Shown piece after piece: positions 52,578 to 61,662 of a stretch of 64,000 nt of DNA. How positions within the stretch are numbered: the first letter of the stretch is position 1; each line of letters begins with the position of its first letter. The stretch comes from Loktanella sp. Alg231-35. GTDB taxonomy: Bacteria > Pseudomonadota > Alphaproteobacteria > Rhodobacterales > Rhodobacteraceae. The notes below the pieces were generated by a model. It was not told where the DNA came from, ran no database searches, and worked only from the letters and a program-made list of their open reading frames with translations. A program made the position numbers and the translations under genes. The stretch covers positions 248,001 to 312,000 of the forward strand of contig NZ_FREV01000005.1 in NCBI RefSeq assembly GCF_900143545.1, read 5' to 3'.

Positions 52578-53567
52578 GTGCCTATGACAGCTGCGATTTT
52601 TGGCTCCGAGGGGCCGGAAATCACCGCATGGGAAAAAGGGTTCTTTGCCGAAACACAGCCCTTTGGTTTCATCCTTTTTGCCCGCAATATCGACAACCCC
52701 AACCAACTGCGCCGCTTGACAGCGGCCCTGCGCGAGGCCGTGGGGCGTGATGCGCCAATCCTGATTGATCAGGAAGGCGGGCGGGTGCAACGCATGCGCA
52801 GCCCACATTGGCGCGAATACCTGCCCGCACTTGATCAGATGGCGCAGGCCAGTGACCCGCTGCGCGCGCAATGGATCCGCAACCGGTTGATCGCGGCAGA
52901 GCTGCGCGACGTGGGGATCGATGTGAACTGTGCGCCCCTTGGTGATATCGCGGATGCGACGACGCATCCGGTCTTGCAGAACCGTCTTTATGGTTACGAT
53001 GTTGATACGGTGATTGCCGCGGCCCGCGTCTGTGCCGAGGCGCATTTGGCGGGCGGCGTCTTGCCTGTGCTCAAACATATTCCGGGGCTTGGTCGGGGCT
53101 CTTTGGACAGTCACCTTGAACTGCCTCGCGTAGATGCTTCGCACGCCACGCTCGCCGCCCGCGATTTTGCGACGTTCAAGGCGCTTAACGACCTGCCTTT
53201 GGGCATGTCCGCGCATATCGTCTTTTCCCAGATTGACCCAAGTGGCCCGGCCACAACATCCGCTACAATGATGAAACTGATCCGCGAAGAGATCGGTTTC
53301 GATGGCCTTTTGATGACGGATGATTTGTCGATGGAGGCGCTTTCGGGCACCGTTGGTGAACGGGCCATCGCAGCCCGCAAGGCGGGATGTGACCTGATCC
53401 TGCATTGCAATGGGAAAGCCGGAGAGATGGTGGAAGTCGCTGATGCGGGCGGTCATATGTCAGCGGTGGCCATGCAACGCGGCAAACGTGCGCTTGCCAT
53501 GCGAAAACCCCCTGAAAATATTGACATCCCGCGTCTGGAAGCAGAGTTTGAAGCGCTACTAGGCTGA
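52578..53567 (+). CDS. nagZ: Beta-N-acetylhexosaminidase (NagZ type)
   Basis: A 329-residue GH3 enzyme that removes N-acetylglucosamine from muropeptides in cell-wall recycling. Signs: PILIDQEGGRVQRMRSPHWR, the catalytic loop LKHIPGLGRGSLDSHLELP and the nucleophile Asp in LLMTDDLSMEAL. It starts GTG at 52578 right after the SPOR gene; the ATG at 52584 is an equal alternative. The SPOR-nagZ-scpAB order is common in this group. Confidence 0.94.
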   Translation: MPMTAAIFGSEGPEITAWEKGFFAETQPFGFILFARNIDNPNQLRRLTAALREAVGRDAPILIDQEGGRVQRMRSPHWREYLPALDQMAQASDPLRAQWIRNRLIAAELRDVGIDVNCAPLGDIADATTHPVLQNRLYGYDVDTVIAAARVCAEAHLAGGVLPVLKHIPGLGRGSLDSHLELPRVDASHATLAARDFATFKALNDLPLGMSAHIVFSQIDPSGPATTSATMMKLIREEIGFDGLLMTDDLSMEALSGTVGERAIAARKAGCDLILHCNGKAGEMVEVADAGGHMSAVAMQRGKRALAMRKPPENIDIPRLEAEFEALLG

Positions 53568-53573
53568 GGGCAG

Positions 53574-54368
53574 ATGCAAGGCGAAGAATTCCAAGAAGAC
53601 ACGACCAGTGTCAGCGCGCGCGTGGCCGCTGAGGCTTTGATCGTGGATGTGGGGGCTTATGAAGGCCCGCTTGATCTGTTGCTGACCTTGTCACGCACGC
53701 AGAAGGTCGATCTGCGGCAAATTTCCATTCTGGCACTGGCCGAACAATATCTGGCCTTTGTCGAACAGGCCAAGCGTTTGCGGCTGGAATTGGCGGCTGA
53801 TTATCTGGTGATGGCTGCATGGCTGGCGTTTCTCAAATCCCGCCTGTTGCTGCCGCCCGATCCATCCGAGGAAGGCCCTTCAGGCGAAGAACTCGCCGCA
53901 CATCTGGCGTTCCAACTGGAACGGTTGGAGGCGATGCGCAATTCCGCAGCCAAACTGATGGCGCGCGACCAGCTGGGCCGTGATTTCTTTGCCCGTGGGA
54001 TCACCGAAGACGTGCAGCGCGTGCGCAAGGTGACTTACACCGCCACATTGCTGGATCTGATGCAGGGTTATGCCCGTATTCGTACCCGCGATGATTTCCG
54101 CCCCTTCGTGATGGACCGTCAGCACGTCATGACGATGGAGCAGGCGCTGGAACGGATGCGCGGGCTGATCGGCTTTGCCGGTGATTGGACCGATATCCAC
54201 ACCTATCTGCCCGATGGCTGGGACGCTGACCCGCAACGCCGCCGTTCAACGACGGCCTCGACCTTTGCCGCGTCTCTGGAACTGGCCAAAGAGGGCAAGA
54301 TTGAAATCAGGCAGGGTGAAAGTTTCGCCCCCATCCAAATTCGCAAGAAAGTCCCCGGTGATGAGTAA
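53574..54368 (+). CDS. scpA: Segregation and condensation protein A
   Basis: A 264-residue kleisin of the bacterial condensin. Signs: LIVDVGAYEGPLDLLLTLSRTQKVDLRQISI (N-terminal Smc neck-binding region) and RLELAADYLVMAAWLAFLKSRLLLP; the C-terminal winged helix includes TLLDLMQGYARI. Works with Smc and ScpB in chromosome segregation. Starts 7 nt after nagZ; overlaps scpB by 8 nt. Confidence 0.95.
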   Translation: MQGEEFQEDTTSVSARVAAEALIVDVGAYEGPLDLLLTLSRTQKVDLRQISILALAEQYLAFVEQAKRLRLELAADYLVMAAWLAFLKSRLLLPPDPSEEGPSGEELAAHLAFQLERLEAMRNSAAKLMARDQLGRDFFARGITEDVQRVRKVTYTATLLDLMQGYARIRTRDDFRPFVMDRQHVMTMEQALERMRGLIGFAGDWTDIHTYLPDGWDADPQRRRSTTASTFAASLELAKEGKIEIRQGESFAPIQIRKKVPGDE

Positions 54369-55008
54369 ACCGCAAACACCCGCCAACGACAGCCTGTTCG
54401 AAGCACCCCCCATGGGCGAGCAGGAACGCATGGTTGAGGCGATTCTTTTTGCCACTGCTGACCCGGTGTCGATCACCGAACTGACCGGGCGCATGCCCCA
54501 CGGCTGTGACCCAGCAGAGGCGCTGGCAAACCTGCGCAAGCGCTATGAAGGGCGCGGGGTGAATATCGTCAAGGTGGGTGATGCTTGGGCGATCCGCACG
54601 GCGGGCGATCTGGGGTTCCTGATGCAAAAGGAAACCGTCGAGACCCGCAAACTATCCCGTGCGGCGATCGAAACATTGGCCATCGTGGCCTATCACCAGC
54701 CGGTGACGCGCGCCGAGATTGAAGAAATCAGGGGCGTCAGCGTCAGCCGTGGTACAATTGATCAGTTGATCGAGCTGGAATGGATTCGCTTTGGCCGTCG
54801 CAAGATGACACCGGGGCGGCCTGTGACCTTTGTGGTCACATCGGGGTTCCTTGATCACTTCGGGCTAGAGAATGCCCGCGACCTGCCGGGGCTGAAAGAA
54901 TTGCGTTCTGCCGGCCTGCTGGAAAGCCGCCCACCGCCGGGGGCCAATGCTCTGGGCGATGCCGAAGAGGACGACGATGAAAACCAAAGCGAGATGTTTG
55001 AAGAATAG
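54361..55008 (+). CDS. scpB: Segregation and condensation protein B
   Basis: A 215-residue condensin partner of ScpA with two winged-helix domains: MVEAILFATADPVSITELTGRMP and KLSRAAIETLAIVAYHQPVTRAEIEEIRGVSVSRGTID. The acidic tail (AEEDDDENQSEMFEE) is usual. The ATG at 54361 overlaps the scpA stop, a typical coupled pair. Confidence 0.95.
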   Translation: MSKPQTPANDSLFEAPPMGEQERMVEAILFATADPVSITELTGRMPHGCDPAEALANLRKRYEGRGVNIVKVGDAWAIRTAGDLGFLMQKETVETRKLSRAAIETLAIVAYHQPVTRAEIEEIRGVSVSRGTIDQLIELEWIRFGRRKMTPGRPVTFVVTSGFLDHFGLENARDLPGLKELRSAGLLESRPPPGANALGDAEEDDDENQSEMFEE

Positions 55009-55046
55009 TGTTCTGTCATCATGTCGCAGAACAAGGAGAGGATCGC

Positions 55047-55247
55047 ATGAACGTTGACAGACTGATCCAGATGATGATGCGCAAGCTGATGCGCAGCGGG
55101 ATCAACAAAGGCATTGATCTGGCCGCACGTCAGGGCAAAGCGCCCGAGGACATGACACCACAAGAGCGTGAGCAGGCGAAATCCGCCAAGCAGACCGCGC
55201 AGAAGGCGCAAAAGGGGATGCGAGCCGCGCGTCGGTTTTTGCGGTAG
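55047..55247 (+). CDS. Small conserved-type basic protein, 66 aa
   Basis: ATG at 55047 with AAGGAG 9 nt upstream. The protein (MNVDRLIQMMMRKLMRSGINKGIDLAARQGKAPEDMT...) is helical and basic and ends in RAARRFLR. I do not recognise a named domain; a similar small gene often follows scpB in this group, as recollection. Starts 38 nt after scpB. Confidence 0.75.
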   Translation: MNVDRLIQMMMRKLMRSGINKGIDLAARQGKAPEDMTPQEREQAKSAKQTAQKAQKGMRAARRFLR

Positions 55248-55373
55248 AGGCACATTTGCGCAGGGGTTTGCCAGCTGCGCAGGACTTTGCTGCCGTCGCT
55301 AGTTTCCGCCAATATTCAGCCACACGCACAAACTACGTTGCTACAGACAAATTTCTCAGAACCGAGAAGTGAT

Positions 55374-55688
55374 ATGGCTGAAATACTTGAACTCATCTTG
55401 GCGTTTGTGGCTGTTGCCATCTACGGCACCGAAGAAAAACCAAAGCACCCAATATGGAGAAATAGCGTTCGGACTGTCGCTTTTACAGGCGTTTTGGTCT
55501 CCATCGCTAGCTTTCTGAATGTGTTCGGCTCTTTTGAATTTCCGCTCTTCATAACGCTCATTTGGGCAATCTGCTCGCTGCTAGTGATATCCGCAGAGTA
55601 CTATGTAGGCTCAAAGAAAGTTTGCTTGGCGGCCTTCATTGTATTTCCGATTTGGTTGGTAATTGTGCTTTTGGTAGAAAATCAGTGA
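55374..55688 (+). CDS. Small membrane protein, 104 aa
   Basis: About three hydrophobic helices: ELILAFVAVAIYG, RTVAFTGVLVSIASFLNVFGSF and FPLFITLIWAICSLLVISAEYY, with KVCLAAFIVFPIWLVIVLLV at the end. Start ATG at 55374 follows GAGAAGTGAT. Its codons are richer in A/T than neighbouring genes, which may mean horizontal arrival. Function unknown; no named family recognised. Confidence 0.7.
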   Translation: MAEILELILAFVAVAIYGTEEKPKHPIWRNSVRTVAFTGVLVSIASFLNVFGSFEFPLFITLIWAICSLLVISAEYYVGSKKVCLAAFIVFPIWLVIVLLVENQ

Positions 55689-55714
55689 CGCCACTCTGGG
55701 CTCAAACCAGCCAT

Positions 55715-56794
55715 TCACCCCCGAAAGTGCTTGGACAGCTTCAACCCTTGCCCCTGATAATTCGACTTGATCTCGCGCCCATAAAGCGCTGCTGGCATGG
55801 CCGCCATATGTTCATATACCAAACGGCCCACGACTTGCCCGTGCTCCAGCACAAAGGGGGCTTCGTGGCAGCGCACCTCTAGCACACCGCGTGATCCGGC
55901 GCCGCCTGCCTCGGCATAGCCAAAGCCGGGGTCAAAGAACCCCGCATAATGCACCCGGAATTCACCGACCATCGCCAGATAGGGGGCCATTTCGGCGGCT
56001 TGCATGGGGGGGATCACAATCGCTTCGCGACTGACCAAAATATAGAAGGCACCCGGATCAAGGATGATCCAACCGTCCTTGGCATGCACTTCTTCCCAAA
56101 ACTCGGTCGGGTCGTAGTGATCCAGTTTGGACAGATCGACAACGCCGGTGTGCGGCTTGGCCCGGTAGCCAACCAAGGTGCCCTTGGCTGGGCGCAGATC
56201 GACAGAGAAACCCAATCCGTCAGAGATCACAGGATCGCCCGACACGATGGGGTTTTGCGCGTGCAGGGCGGCCAATTCCTCGTCCGACATCAGGGTCTTG
56301 CCTTGGCGAAAGATGATCTGGTTCAGCATCTGGCCGGGCTGCGCCACAACAGAGAAAGAGCGTGGGCAAATCTCGACATAAAGCGGGCCGTCGTACCCTT
56401 CGGGCACGCGGTCGAATTCGACGCCATGATCGGTGATAATACGGGTCAGCAGGTCAAGACGCCCGATAGAGGATTTCGCACTGGCAGCAGCGGTCATGCC
56501 TTGGGGCAGGGACAGCCGTTCCATCAAGGGCGCGACGTAGACGCAGCCCTTTTCAAGGACTGCACCGCCTTCTAGCGGTACCTCGTGCATTTTGAAGTCA
56601 TCCAGGCGGTCTTTGACGGTGCGCTGACGTCCGGCAAGGAAGGATGCACGCACGCGGTAGGCCACATCACCAAGGCGTAGGTCAAGTGACGCGGGTTGAA
56701 CCTGACCGTCGGTGACAGGCTGATCCGACGCAATGCGCCCCTCTGCGATCATCTCGCGGATCTGGTGGTCGGCCAGGACGCCTGTTGTGTTCAT
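55715..56794 (-). CDS. 2'-deoxycytidine 5'-triphosphate deaminase (double-domain)
   Basis: A 359-residue enzyme of the two-domain DCD group found in alphaproteobacteria. Signs: VQPASLDLRLGDVAYRVRASFLAGRQ, SAKSSIGRLDLLTRIITDHG (active-site Ser/Arg motif), and a second dUTPase-fold domain with VVDLSKLDHYDP and HYAGFFDPGFGYAEAGGAGSRGVLEVRC. It converts dCTP to dUTP for dTTP synthesis. I chose the ATG at 56794, with GGGGGGA upstream. Confidence 0.93.
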   Translation of the reverse strand: MNTTGVLADHQIREMIAEGRIASDQPVTDGQVQPASLDLRLGDVAYRVRASFLAGRQRTVKDRLDDFKMHEVPLEGGAVLEKGCVYVAPLMERLSLPQGMTAAASAKSSIGRLDLLTRIITDHGVEFDRVPEGYDGPLYVEICPRSFSVVAQPGQMLNQIIFRQGKTLMSDEELAALHAQNPIVSGDPVISDGLGFSVDLRPAKGTLVGYRAKPHTGVVDLSKLDHYDPTEFWEEVHAKDGWIILDPGAFYILVSREAIVIPPMQAAEMAPYLAMVGEFRVHYAGFFDPGFGYAEAGGAGSRGVLEVRCHEAPFVLEHGQVVGRLVYEHMAAMPAALYGREIKSNYQGQGLKLSKHFRG

Positions 56795-56811
56795 CTCATC
56801 CCCCCTTGGGA

Positions 56812-56848
56812 TACAAAAACGCCCGTCGTGCGGTTGCACTGACGGGCG
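56812..56848 (-). terminator. Intrinsic terminator of tRNA-Pro
   Basis: On the minus strand CGCCCGTC (56848-56841) pairs with GACGGGCG (56827-56820), extended by GTGC/GCAC with one bulge, then TTTTTG (56819-56814). Also lies upstream of the dCTP deaminase gene. Confidence 0.85.
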
Positions 56849-56856
56849 GTTATGTT

Positions 56857-56933
56857 TGGTCGGGCTAGCAGGACTCGAACCTGCGACCTTCCGTCCCCCA
56901 GACGGACGCGCTACCAGGCTGCGCCATAGCCCG
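56857..56933 (-). tRNA. tRNA-Pro(GGG)
   Basis: Acceptor stem CGGGCTA/TAGCCCG, D-arm GCGCAGCCTGGTAGCGC, anticodon stem TCCGT/ACGGA with loop CTGGGGG giving anticodon GGG (complement of 56897-56899), T-arm GCAGGTTCGAGTCCTGC, and encoded ACCA end. Length 77 with CCA. Confidence 0.97.
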
Positions 56934-56988
56934 ACTGGCCGCGTTCATACCCCAAATGCGCGCAAGGGCAAGCCCGAAAAGCACTGAT

Positions 56989-57543
56989 TTAGGCCTCCTG
57001 CATCCGGGTGCGCAGGTTTTCAAGGCGCGCCAGAAGCGGCGCGATCTGGGCAGCGCGGTCTTGCAGGGCTGCGGGATCAATCGGCGCACGGCCGATCAGA
57101 CGGGCAGGCAGATTGGGCAGGCCTGCGGGGGGCAGGGGCAGGTCGATCTTGATCTTGGGCTCAACCGGTGGGCCGTCCAGCGGAAGATCAGCCTGAGAGG
57201 GGACGACAGGTGCGGGTTGCGGCTTGGCTTTGACGGCTATTTCGATGGGCGACAGGTCCGCGTCACCGGTCATCGAAGGGCCAAGCCCCGCCACATGTTT
57301 GACGCCTTTTTCGCGCAACAGCTTTTGGGTGCCTTTGATGGTCAGACCATCTTCGTGCAGCAACTTTTTGATTCCGCCCAACAAATCCATGTCGGTAGGG
57401 CGATAGTAGCGGCGGCCGCCAGCGCCTTTGACGGGTTTGATCTGGGTGAACTTGCTTTCCCAAAAGCGCAGCACATGGGTTGGGGTGTCCAACCACTCTG
57501 CGACTTCACTGATGGTACGAAAAGCGTCTTTGGCTTTGGCCAT
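56989..57543 (-). CDS. MerR family transcriptional regulator
   Basis: A 184-residue regulator with an N-terminal winged HTH ([23 protein letters not shown] ... [30 protein letters not shown], about 9-80), then a Pro-rich linker and a helical end. Unlike classical MerR it lacks conserved metal cysteines. It starts 3 nt after the ihfA stop and is likely cotranscribed; the pairing with ihfA and fabH is a conserved alphaproteobacterial arrangement. Effector unknown. Confidence 0.93.
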   Translation of the reverse strand: MAKAKDAFRTISEVAEWLDTPTHVLRFWESKFTQIKPVKGAGGRRYYRPTDMDLLGGIKKLLHEDGLTIKGTQKLLREKGVKHVAGLGPSMTGDADLSPIEIAVKAKPQPAPVVPSQADLPLDGPPVEPKIKIDLPLPPAGLPNLPARLIGRAPIDPAALQDRAAQIAPLLARLENLRTRMQEA

Positions 57544-57546
57544 GAC

Positions 57547-57849
57547 CTAGCGTTTGTTCCCCGCCGCCACGCGTTCTTTCATCAAGTGCGACGGGCGGAA
57601 CGTCAGCACGCGGCGGGGGTGAATTGGGACCTCCTCGCCGGTTTTGGGGTTACGGCCCACGCGGGCCGCCTTTTCGCGCACCGAGAAGGTGCCAAATGAT
57701 GAAACTTTTACGGCCTCTCCAGCAACCAGCGCGTCAGACACATGACTGAGCACACTTTCCACCAGATCTGCACTATCGTTTCTGGAAAGCCCAACTTGCG
57801 AATGAACCGCATCTGCCAGGTCCATCCGCGTTAAAGTCTTATCAGTCAT
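57547..57849 (-). CDS. ihfA: Integration host factor subunit alpha
   Basis: A 100-residue nucleoid protein that bends DNA. Signs: [25 protein letters not shown] and [48 protein letters not shown]. The ATG at 57849 ([10 protein letters not shown]) is the family start, preceded by GAGGGG about 6-11 nt upstream; a longer reading adds five residues. Confidence 0.97.
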   Translation of the reverse strand: MTDKTLTRMDLADAVHSQVGLSRNDSADLVESVLSHVSDALVAGEAVKVSSFGTFSVREKAARVGRNPKTGEEVPIHPRRVLTFRPSHLMKERVAAGNKR

Positions 57850-57949
57850 CAAAAAACCCCTCACAATTAGCGCAGAGCATATGCGCCAGCCAAATTCAGA
57901 GTCAATAACAACGGCTTGGCCAATGACGTTAACAATCCGTTTCCAGCGA

Positions 57950-58921
57950 TTACCAGCGGATTACCACGGCCCCCCAGGCCAATCCACCGCCGATTGCCTC
58001 GGTCACGACAAGATCCCCTTGCTTGATCTGCCCGTTTGCGACCCCCGTTGAGAGCGCCAAGGGAATCGATGCGGCCGACGTATTGCCGTGATCTTGCACG
58101 GTCACGATGACGCGCTCCATCTCAACCCCAAGCTTTTTCGCGGTTGATTGGATGATGCGGATATTGGCCTGATGGGGCACAACCCATGTCACATCGTCAG
58201 GGCCCAGCCCGACCTTTTCCAGCGCGGTATCGGCAGTTTTCGCCAGCTTTTCGACAGCGTGACGGAATACCTCTTTGCCTTCCATACGCAGCATGCCGGT
58301 GTTCTGTGTCGAGACACCGCCATCCACATAAAGCAGGTCCCTATAGCGCCCGTCCGAGTTCAGATCGGTCGAAAGAATCCCCCGATCTGAGGTATCACCA
58401 TCGCCTTCTTCGGCTTCGAGAATCAGCGCGCCCGCGCCATCCCCAAAAAGCACGCAGGTCGACCGGTCCGTCCAATCCATGATCCGGCTGAATGTCTCGG
58501 CACCGATGACCATCACGCGGTCAGCCTGACCGGACATGATCAGTGCGTTGGCATTGGACAGGGCGTAGACGAAGCCAGCACAAACCGCTTGCACATCAAA
58601 GGCATAGCCGCTGGTGTTGCCGATATTGTGCTGCACCATGGTGGCCGCAGAAGGGAATGTCAGGTCAGCAGTAGAGGTCGCAAGGACAATCGCATCGATG
58701 TCTTCGCCTTCCATGCTTGCCATGGCAAGGGCCGCCTTGGCGGCGTTGGTGGCAAGGTCCGATGTTGTCTGACCCGGTGCCGCGAAATGCCGACGCTCAA
58801 TGCCAGAGCGGGCTTTGATCCACTCGTCTGACGTTTCAAGCGTTTTTTCGAATTCGGCGTTTGGAACTACACGTTCGGGCAGGTAATGACCAACCCCTTT
58901 GACGACTGCGCGACGCATCAT
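57950..58921 (-). CDS. fabH: 3-oxoacyl-ACP synthase III
   Basis: A 323-residue condensing enzyme starting fatty-acid synthesis from acetyl-CoA and malonyl-ACP. Catalytic Cys is in [13 protein letters not shown] (about 112), His in VPHQANIRI, Asn in [10 protein letters not shown]. Also [19 protein letters not shown] and GAGALILEA. Starts 2 nt after the plsX stop. Confidence 0.97.
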   Translation of the reverse strand: MMRRAVVKGVGHYLPERVVPNAEFEKTLETSDEWIKARSGIERRHFAAPGQTTSDLATNAAKAALAMASMEGEDIDAIVLATSTADLTFPSAATMVQHNIGNTSGYAFDVQAVCAGFVYALSNANALIMSGQADRVMVIGAETFSRIMDWTDRSTCVLFGDGAGALILEAEEGDGDTSDRGILSTDLNSDGRYRDLLYVDGGVSTQNTGMLRMEGKEVFRHAVEKLAKTADTALEKVGLGPDDVTWVVPHQANIRIIQSTAKKLGVEMERVIVTVQDHGNTSAASIPLALSTGVANGQIKQGDLVVTEAIGGGLAWGAVVIRW

Positions 58922-58923
58922 GC

Positions 58924-60048
58924 CTATTTGCCCGTTTTTGTTTTGAGACCCGCTGTCTCGCTTTCTTGTCCCGCATCTTGGGCAAGCGAAGCGGCCGATG
59001 CAACCCGTGCGGCGAGTTTATCGGAAAATCCGCTTTGCGCGAGGCGATACGCCAAATGCAATGCCGCTGCCACGCCTGTGGCGTCAGCCGATCCATGGCT
59101 TTTGATCACGGTTTGGTTCAGCCCCAAGAACACACCGCCATTGACCCGACGCGGATCAATCCGCTTGCGCAGACTGCGCAATGATCCACGGGCGAGCAGG
59201 GCACCCAGCATGGACCAAGGGTTCTTGAGCAAGGCGCCGCGCAGAAATTCGCTGATCAGCGTGGCGGTGCCTTCGCCGGTCTTCAGCGCGACATTTCCGG
59301 TAAAGCCGTCGGTCACGATCACATCCACCATATCCGAAGGCAGATCGCCGCCTTCGACAAAACCGACATACTCAAAATCACCAATGACAGCCGCATCGGC
59401 GATCATTTCGTGGGCGACCTTCAATTCGGCGCGGCCTTTGTGTTCTTCTGTGCCAACATTCAGCAGGCCAACGCGGGGACGGGCGATATCAAGGCCGTTG
59501 CGGGCGTAAGACGCACCCATCAGCGCATAGGTCAGCAAATCATCCTGATCGGCGCGGATGTCAGCGCCCGCGTCCAGCATTACGTTAAAGCCGGAGGGGT
59601 TGCGCGAGGGCCAGAGGCAGGCAATGGCGGGGCGGTTCACACCTTCGGCCTTGCGCAGGCGCAGCATTGACATGGCCATCAGCCCGCCAGTGTTGCCGCA
59701 ACTGACCGCAACCGCTGCCTGATTGGCGCGGACGGCCTCGATCGCGGACCACATTGAGGTTTTCTTGCCGTTGCGCAGCACATGGCTGGGCTTGTCGGTC
59801 ATTTTGACGACTTCGGCGGCGTCGTGAATCGTCACACGATCAGTGATGCCCTGTTTGGCGACAAGCGGTGCAAGCTCTGTCTGAGGGCCGTGCAGAATCG
59901 CGTGGGCGTCAGGTTTGTCACTCAGAAACTTCGAAAGGCCCGCAACAACAGTTGCAGGCCCCTGATCTCCGCCCATGGCGTCAACGGAAAGCACTTGACT
60001 GGCAGCATGTCCCTGCATCGGAGCGGTGTCCGTCTGGGGTGTTGTCAT
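58924..60048 (-). CDS. plsX: Phosphate acyltransferase PlsX
   Basis: A 374-residue acyl-ACP:phosphate acyltransferase of phospholipid synthesis. Signs: VLSVDAMGGDQGPATVVAGLSKFL, KTSMWSAIEAVRANQAAVAVSCGNTGGLMAM and VGLLNVGTEEHKG, and TDGFTGNVALKTGEGTATLI. I chose the ATG at 60048 (MTTPQTDTAP); the upstream reading adds arginine-rich nonsense. Third in the rpmF-plsX-fabH order. Confidence 0.96.
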   Translation of the reverse strand: MTTPQTDTAPMQGHAASQVLSVDAMGGDQGPATVVAGLSKFLSDKPDAHAILHGPQTELAPLVAKQGITDRVTIHDAAEVVKMTDKPSHVLRNGKKTSMWSAIEAVRANQAAVAVSCGNTGGLMAMSMLRLRKAEGVNRPAIACLWPSRNPSGFNVMLDAGADIRADQDDLLTYALMGASYARNGLDIARPRVGLLNVGTEEHKGRAELKVAHEMIADAAVIGDFEYVGFVEGGDLPSDMVDVIVTDGFTGNVALKTGEGTATLISEFLRGALLKNPWSMLGALLARGSLRSLRKRIDPRRVNGGVFLGLNQTVIKSHGSADATGVAAALHLAYRLAQSGFSDKLAARVASAASLAQDAGQESETAGLKTKTGK

Positions 60049-60068
60049 GCCAACAGGGCCTTCAGTGC

Positions 60069-60275
60069 TTAAGCAGCGTCGTCGTCGAGGTCGATTTCGG
60101 TAGTGTCTGCGATCACTTCGCGTGTCGCATAATGCCCGCAGGAGGGGCACATGTGGTGAGGGCGCTTCAGCTCACCACAGTTGTCACACTCGTTGGGGTT
60201 TGCCGCGACCAGTGCGTCATGTGCGCGCCGGTTGTTGCGGCGGGATTTGGATACTTTGTTCTGCTGGACAGCCAT
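60069..60275 (-). CDS. rpmF: 50S ribosomal protein L32
   Basis: A 68-residue ribosomal protein: [21 protein letters not shown] and the zinc-ribbon [26 protein letters not shown] with four cysteines. The order DUF177-rpmF-plsX-fabH is widely conserved. Confidence 0.98.
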   Translation of the reverse strand: MAVQQNKVSKSRRNNRRAHDALVAANPNECDNCGELKRPHHMCPSCGHYATREVIADTTEIDLDDDAA

Positions 60276-60439
60276 GTCTCAACCCTATGATATAAAGGGC
60301 CGTGGCCCAGATTTCTTTCGTGTCTGGCGGGGTCCTACGCCATTGTGGCAGCCCTGTCGAGACACGATGTAAAAGAGGCCGCGAACATACTGCGATTCCC
60401 TTGATGTGCAACCCTTTTTCGCCTGCGTTGAACGCGCCG

Positions 60440-60997
60440 TCATTCGCCTTTCTTTTCAAGGCTTTCGCGCAGTGATTGCAGCCCTGCAAAGGGCTTTGCA
60501 TCCTCATCACGCATCGGGGCCACACCGGGGGCGGCGAACACTGCCTCACCCAGATTGGCATTTGCGGCGCGTGGATAAAGCGGCAGGGCAAGCGCCAGCG
60601 CCTCGATCATGACCTGCGCCAGATCAAGCGTGGCGGGCAGCGGTTCGCGATTTTCATCCGCGGTCATTTCAACCTCTGACGCATCTGGTTCTTCTACTTC
60701 TGCGATATAGGCACGGTTGAGCGGCTCATCGATCCGGGTCGTGACCGGGTCAAGGGTGACCACGCAGGCCTGAACCACAGTTGCCCCAAGGATGGCCTGC
60801 AACTGCCAATCGGTTTTGCCCTGCGGTGCGAGCGTGCCGACAAAGCGCAGCTTCTTGATGCCAATGATCCCAAGTTCCGCCGCAACGGCCTTGCGTTCAT
60901 CGGCCGTGGGCTCAACCGCGAATGTGGTCGCCTTTCGTGTGGCAAGATCAGACAAACGTAACTGTGATTTGGGTAGTTGAGGCAAAGCAGCTTCCAT
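60440..60997 (-). CDS. DUF177 / YceD family protein
   Basis: A 185-residue protein of the YceD family, usually upstream of rpmF and linked to 23S rRNA or ribosome assembly. Signs: GIKKLRFVGTLAPQGKTDWQLQAILGATVVQACVVTLDPVTTRIDEPLNRAYI and DLAQVMIEALALALPLYPRA. The second cysteine pair seen in some members is reduced here to one Cys (QACVV). I chose the ATG at 60997. Divergent from bamE by 71 bp. Confidence 0.92.
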   Translation of the reverse strand: MEAALPQLPKSQLRLSDLATRKATTFAVEPTADERKAVAAELGIIGIKKLRFVGTLAPQGKTDWQLQAILGATVVQACVVTLDPVTTRIDEPLNRAYIAEVEEPDASEVEMTADENREPLPATLDLAQVMIEALALALPLYPRAANANLGEAVFAAPGVAPMRDEDAKPFAGLQSLRESLEKKGE

Positions 60998-61068
60998 TCT
61001 TGAACCGGGGCGGGGGGTGCTGTATCGGGGATAAAAGGCGCGCGGCGCCAAGGCAAGAGGGCGCAGGA

Positions 61069-61545
61069 ATGAGTGTGAAGACAGGCCATTGGCAAAATAC
61101 CCTGCGTATGTTGGGGATGGTCGCCCTTGTCGGCGCAACAACCGCCTGCACCCCGATTGACCGTTTTCACGGTTTTATCCCACCCACAGAAGAGATCGAG
61201 ACGCTACAGGTCGGGCAATCCAGCAAGGATGAAGTGATCGCGCTGTTTGGCACGCCGATTGCCGATCGCGGTCTGCAGAACAACACGATCTACTATGCCG
61301 CCAGCCACTTCCGCAACTTCGGCCCCTATGCGCCCGAGGAAGTGAGCCGCGAAGTTCTGGCGATTGATTTCGATGCAAACGATCGGCTGCGCAACGTCGC
61401 CAGCTACACGCTGGACGACGGGCGTGTGGTGGTACTTGACCGCCGGGTGACCGAAGACGGCATCAACGACGTGACTTTCCTGAGCCAGCTTTTGGGATCA
61501 CTGGGCCGGATTGATGCAGGTCAGTTGCTGGGTGAAGACGGGTAA
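61069..61545 (+). CDS. bamE: Outer membrane protein assembly factor BamE-like lipoprotein
   Basis: A 158-residue lipoprotein of the SmpA/OmlA family. Signal with lipobox TTAC (Cys near residue 25: VALVGATTACTPIDRFHGF). The mature part has LQVGQSSKDEVIALFGTPIADRGLQNNTIYYA and VVVLDRRVTEDG, typical of BamE, which helps fold beta-barrel proteins. Start ATG at 61069. Intact. Confidence 0.92.
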   Translation: MSVKTGHWQNTLRMLGMVALVGATTACTPIDRFHGFIPPTEEIETLQVGQSSKDEVIALFGTPIADRGLQNNTIYYAASHFRNFGPYAPEEVSREVLAIDFDANDRLRNVASYTLDDGRVVVLDRRVTEDGINDVTFLSQLLGSLGRIDAGQLLGEDG

Positions 61546-61662
61546 AGTGATGCTGCCGCGGAAAAGGTAGGGCTCGCTGAGGTTCACTTTGGTCGGGTTA
61601 AGGGTCTTTTGTGCGAACAAAACTGCCGTCTGAACTGTGACATTCAATGTCCGTTTTAGGTC

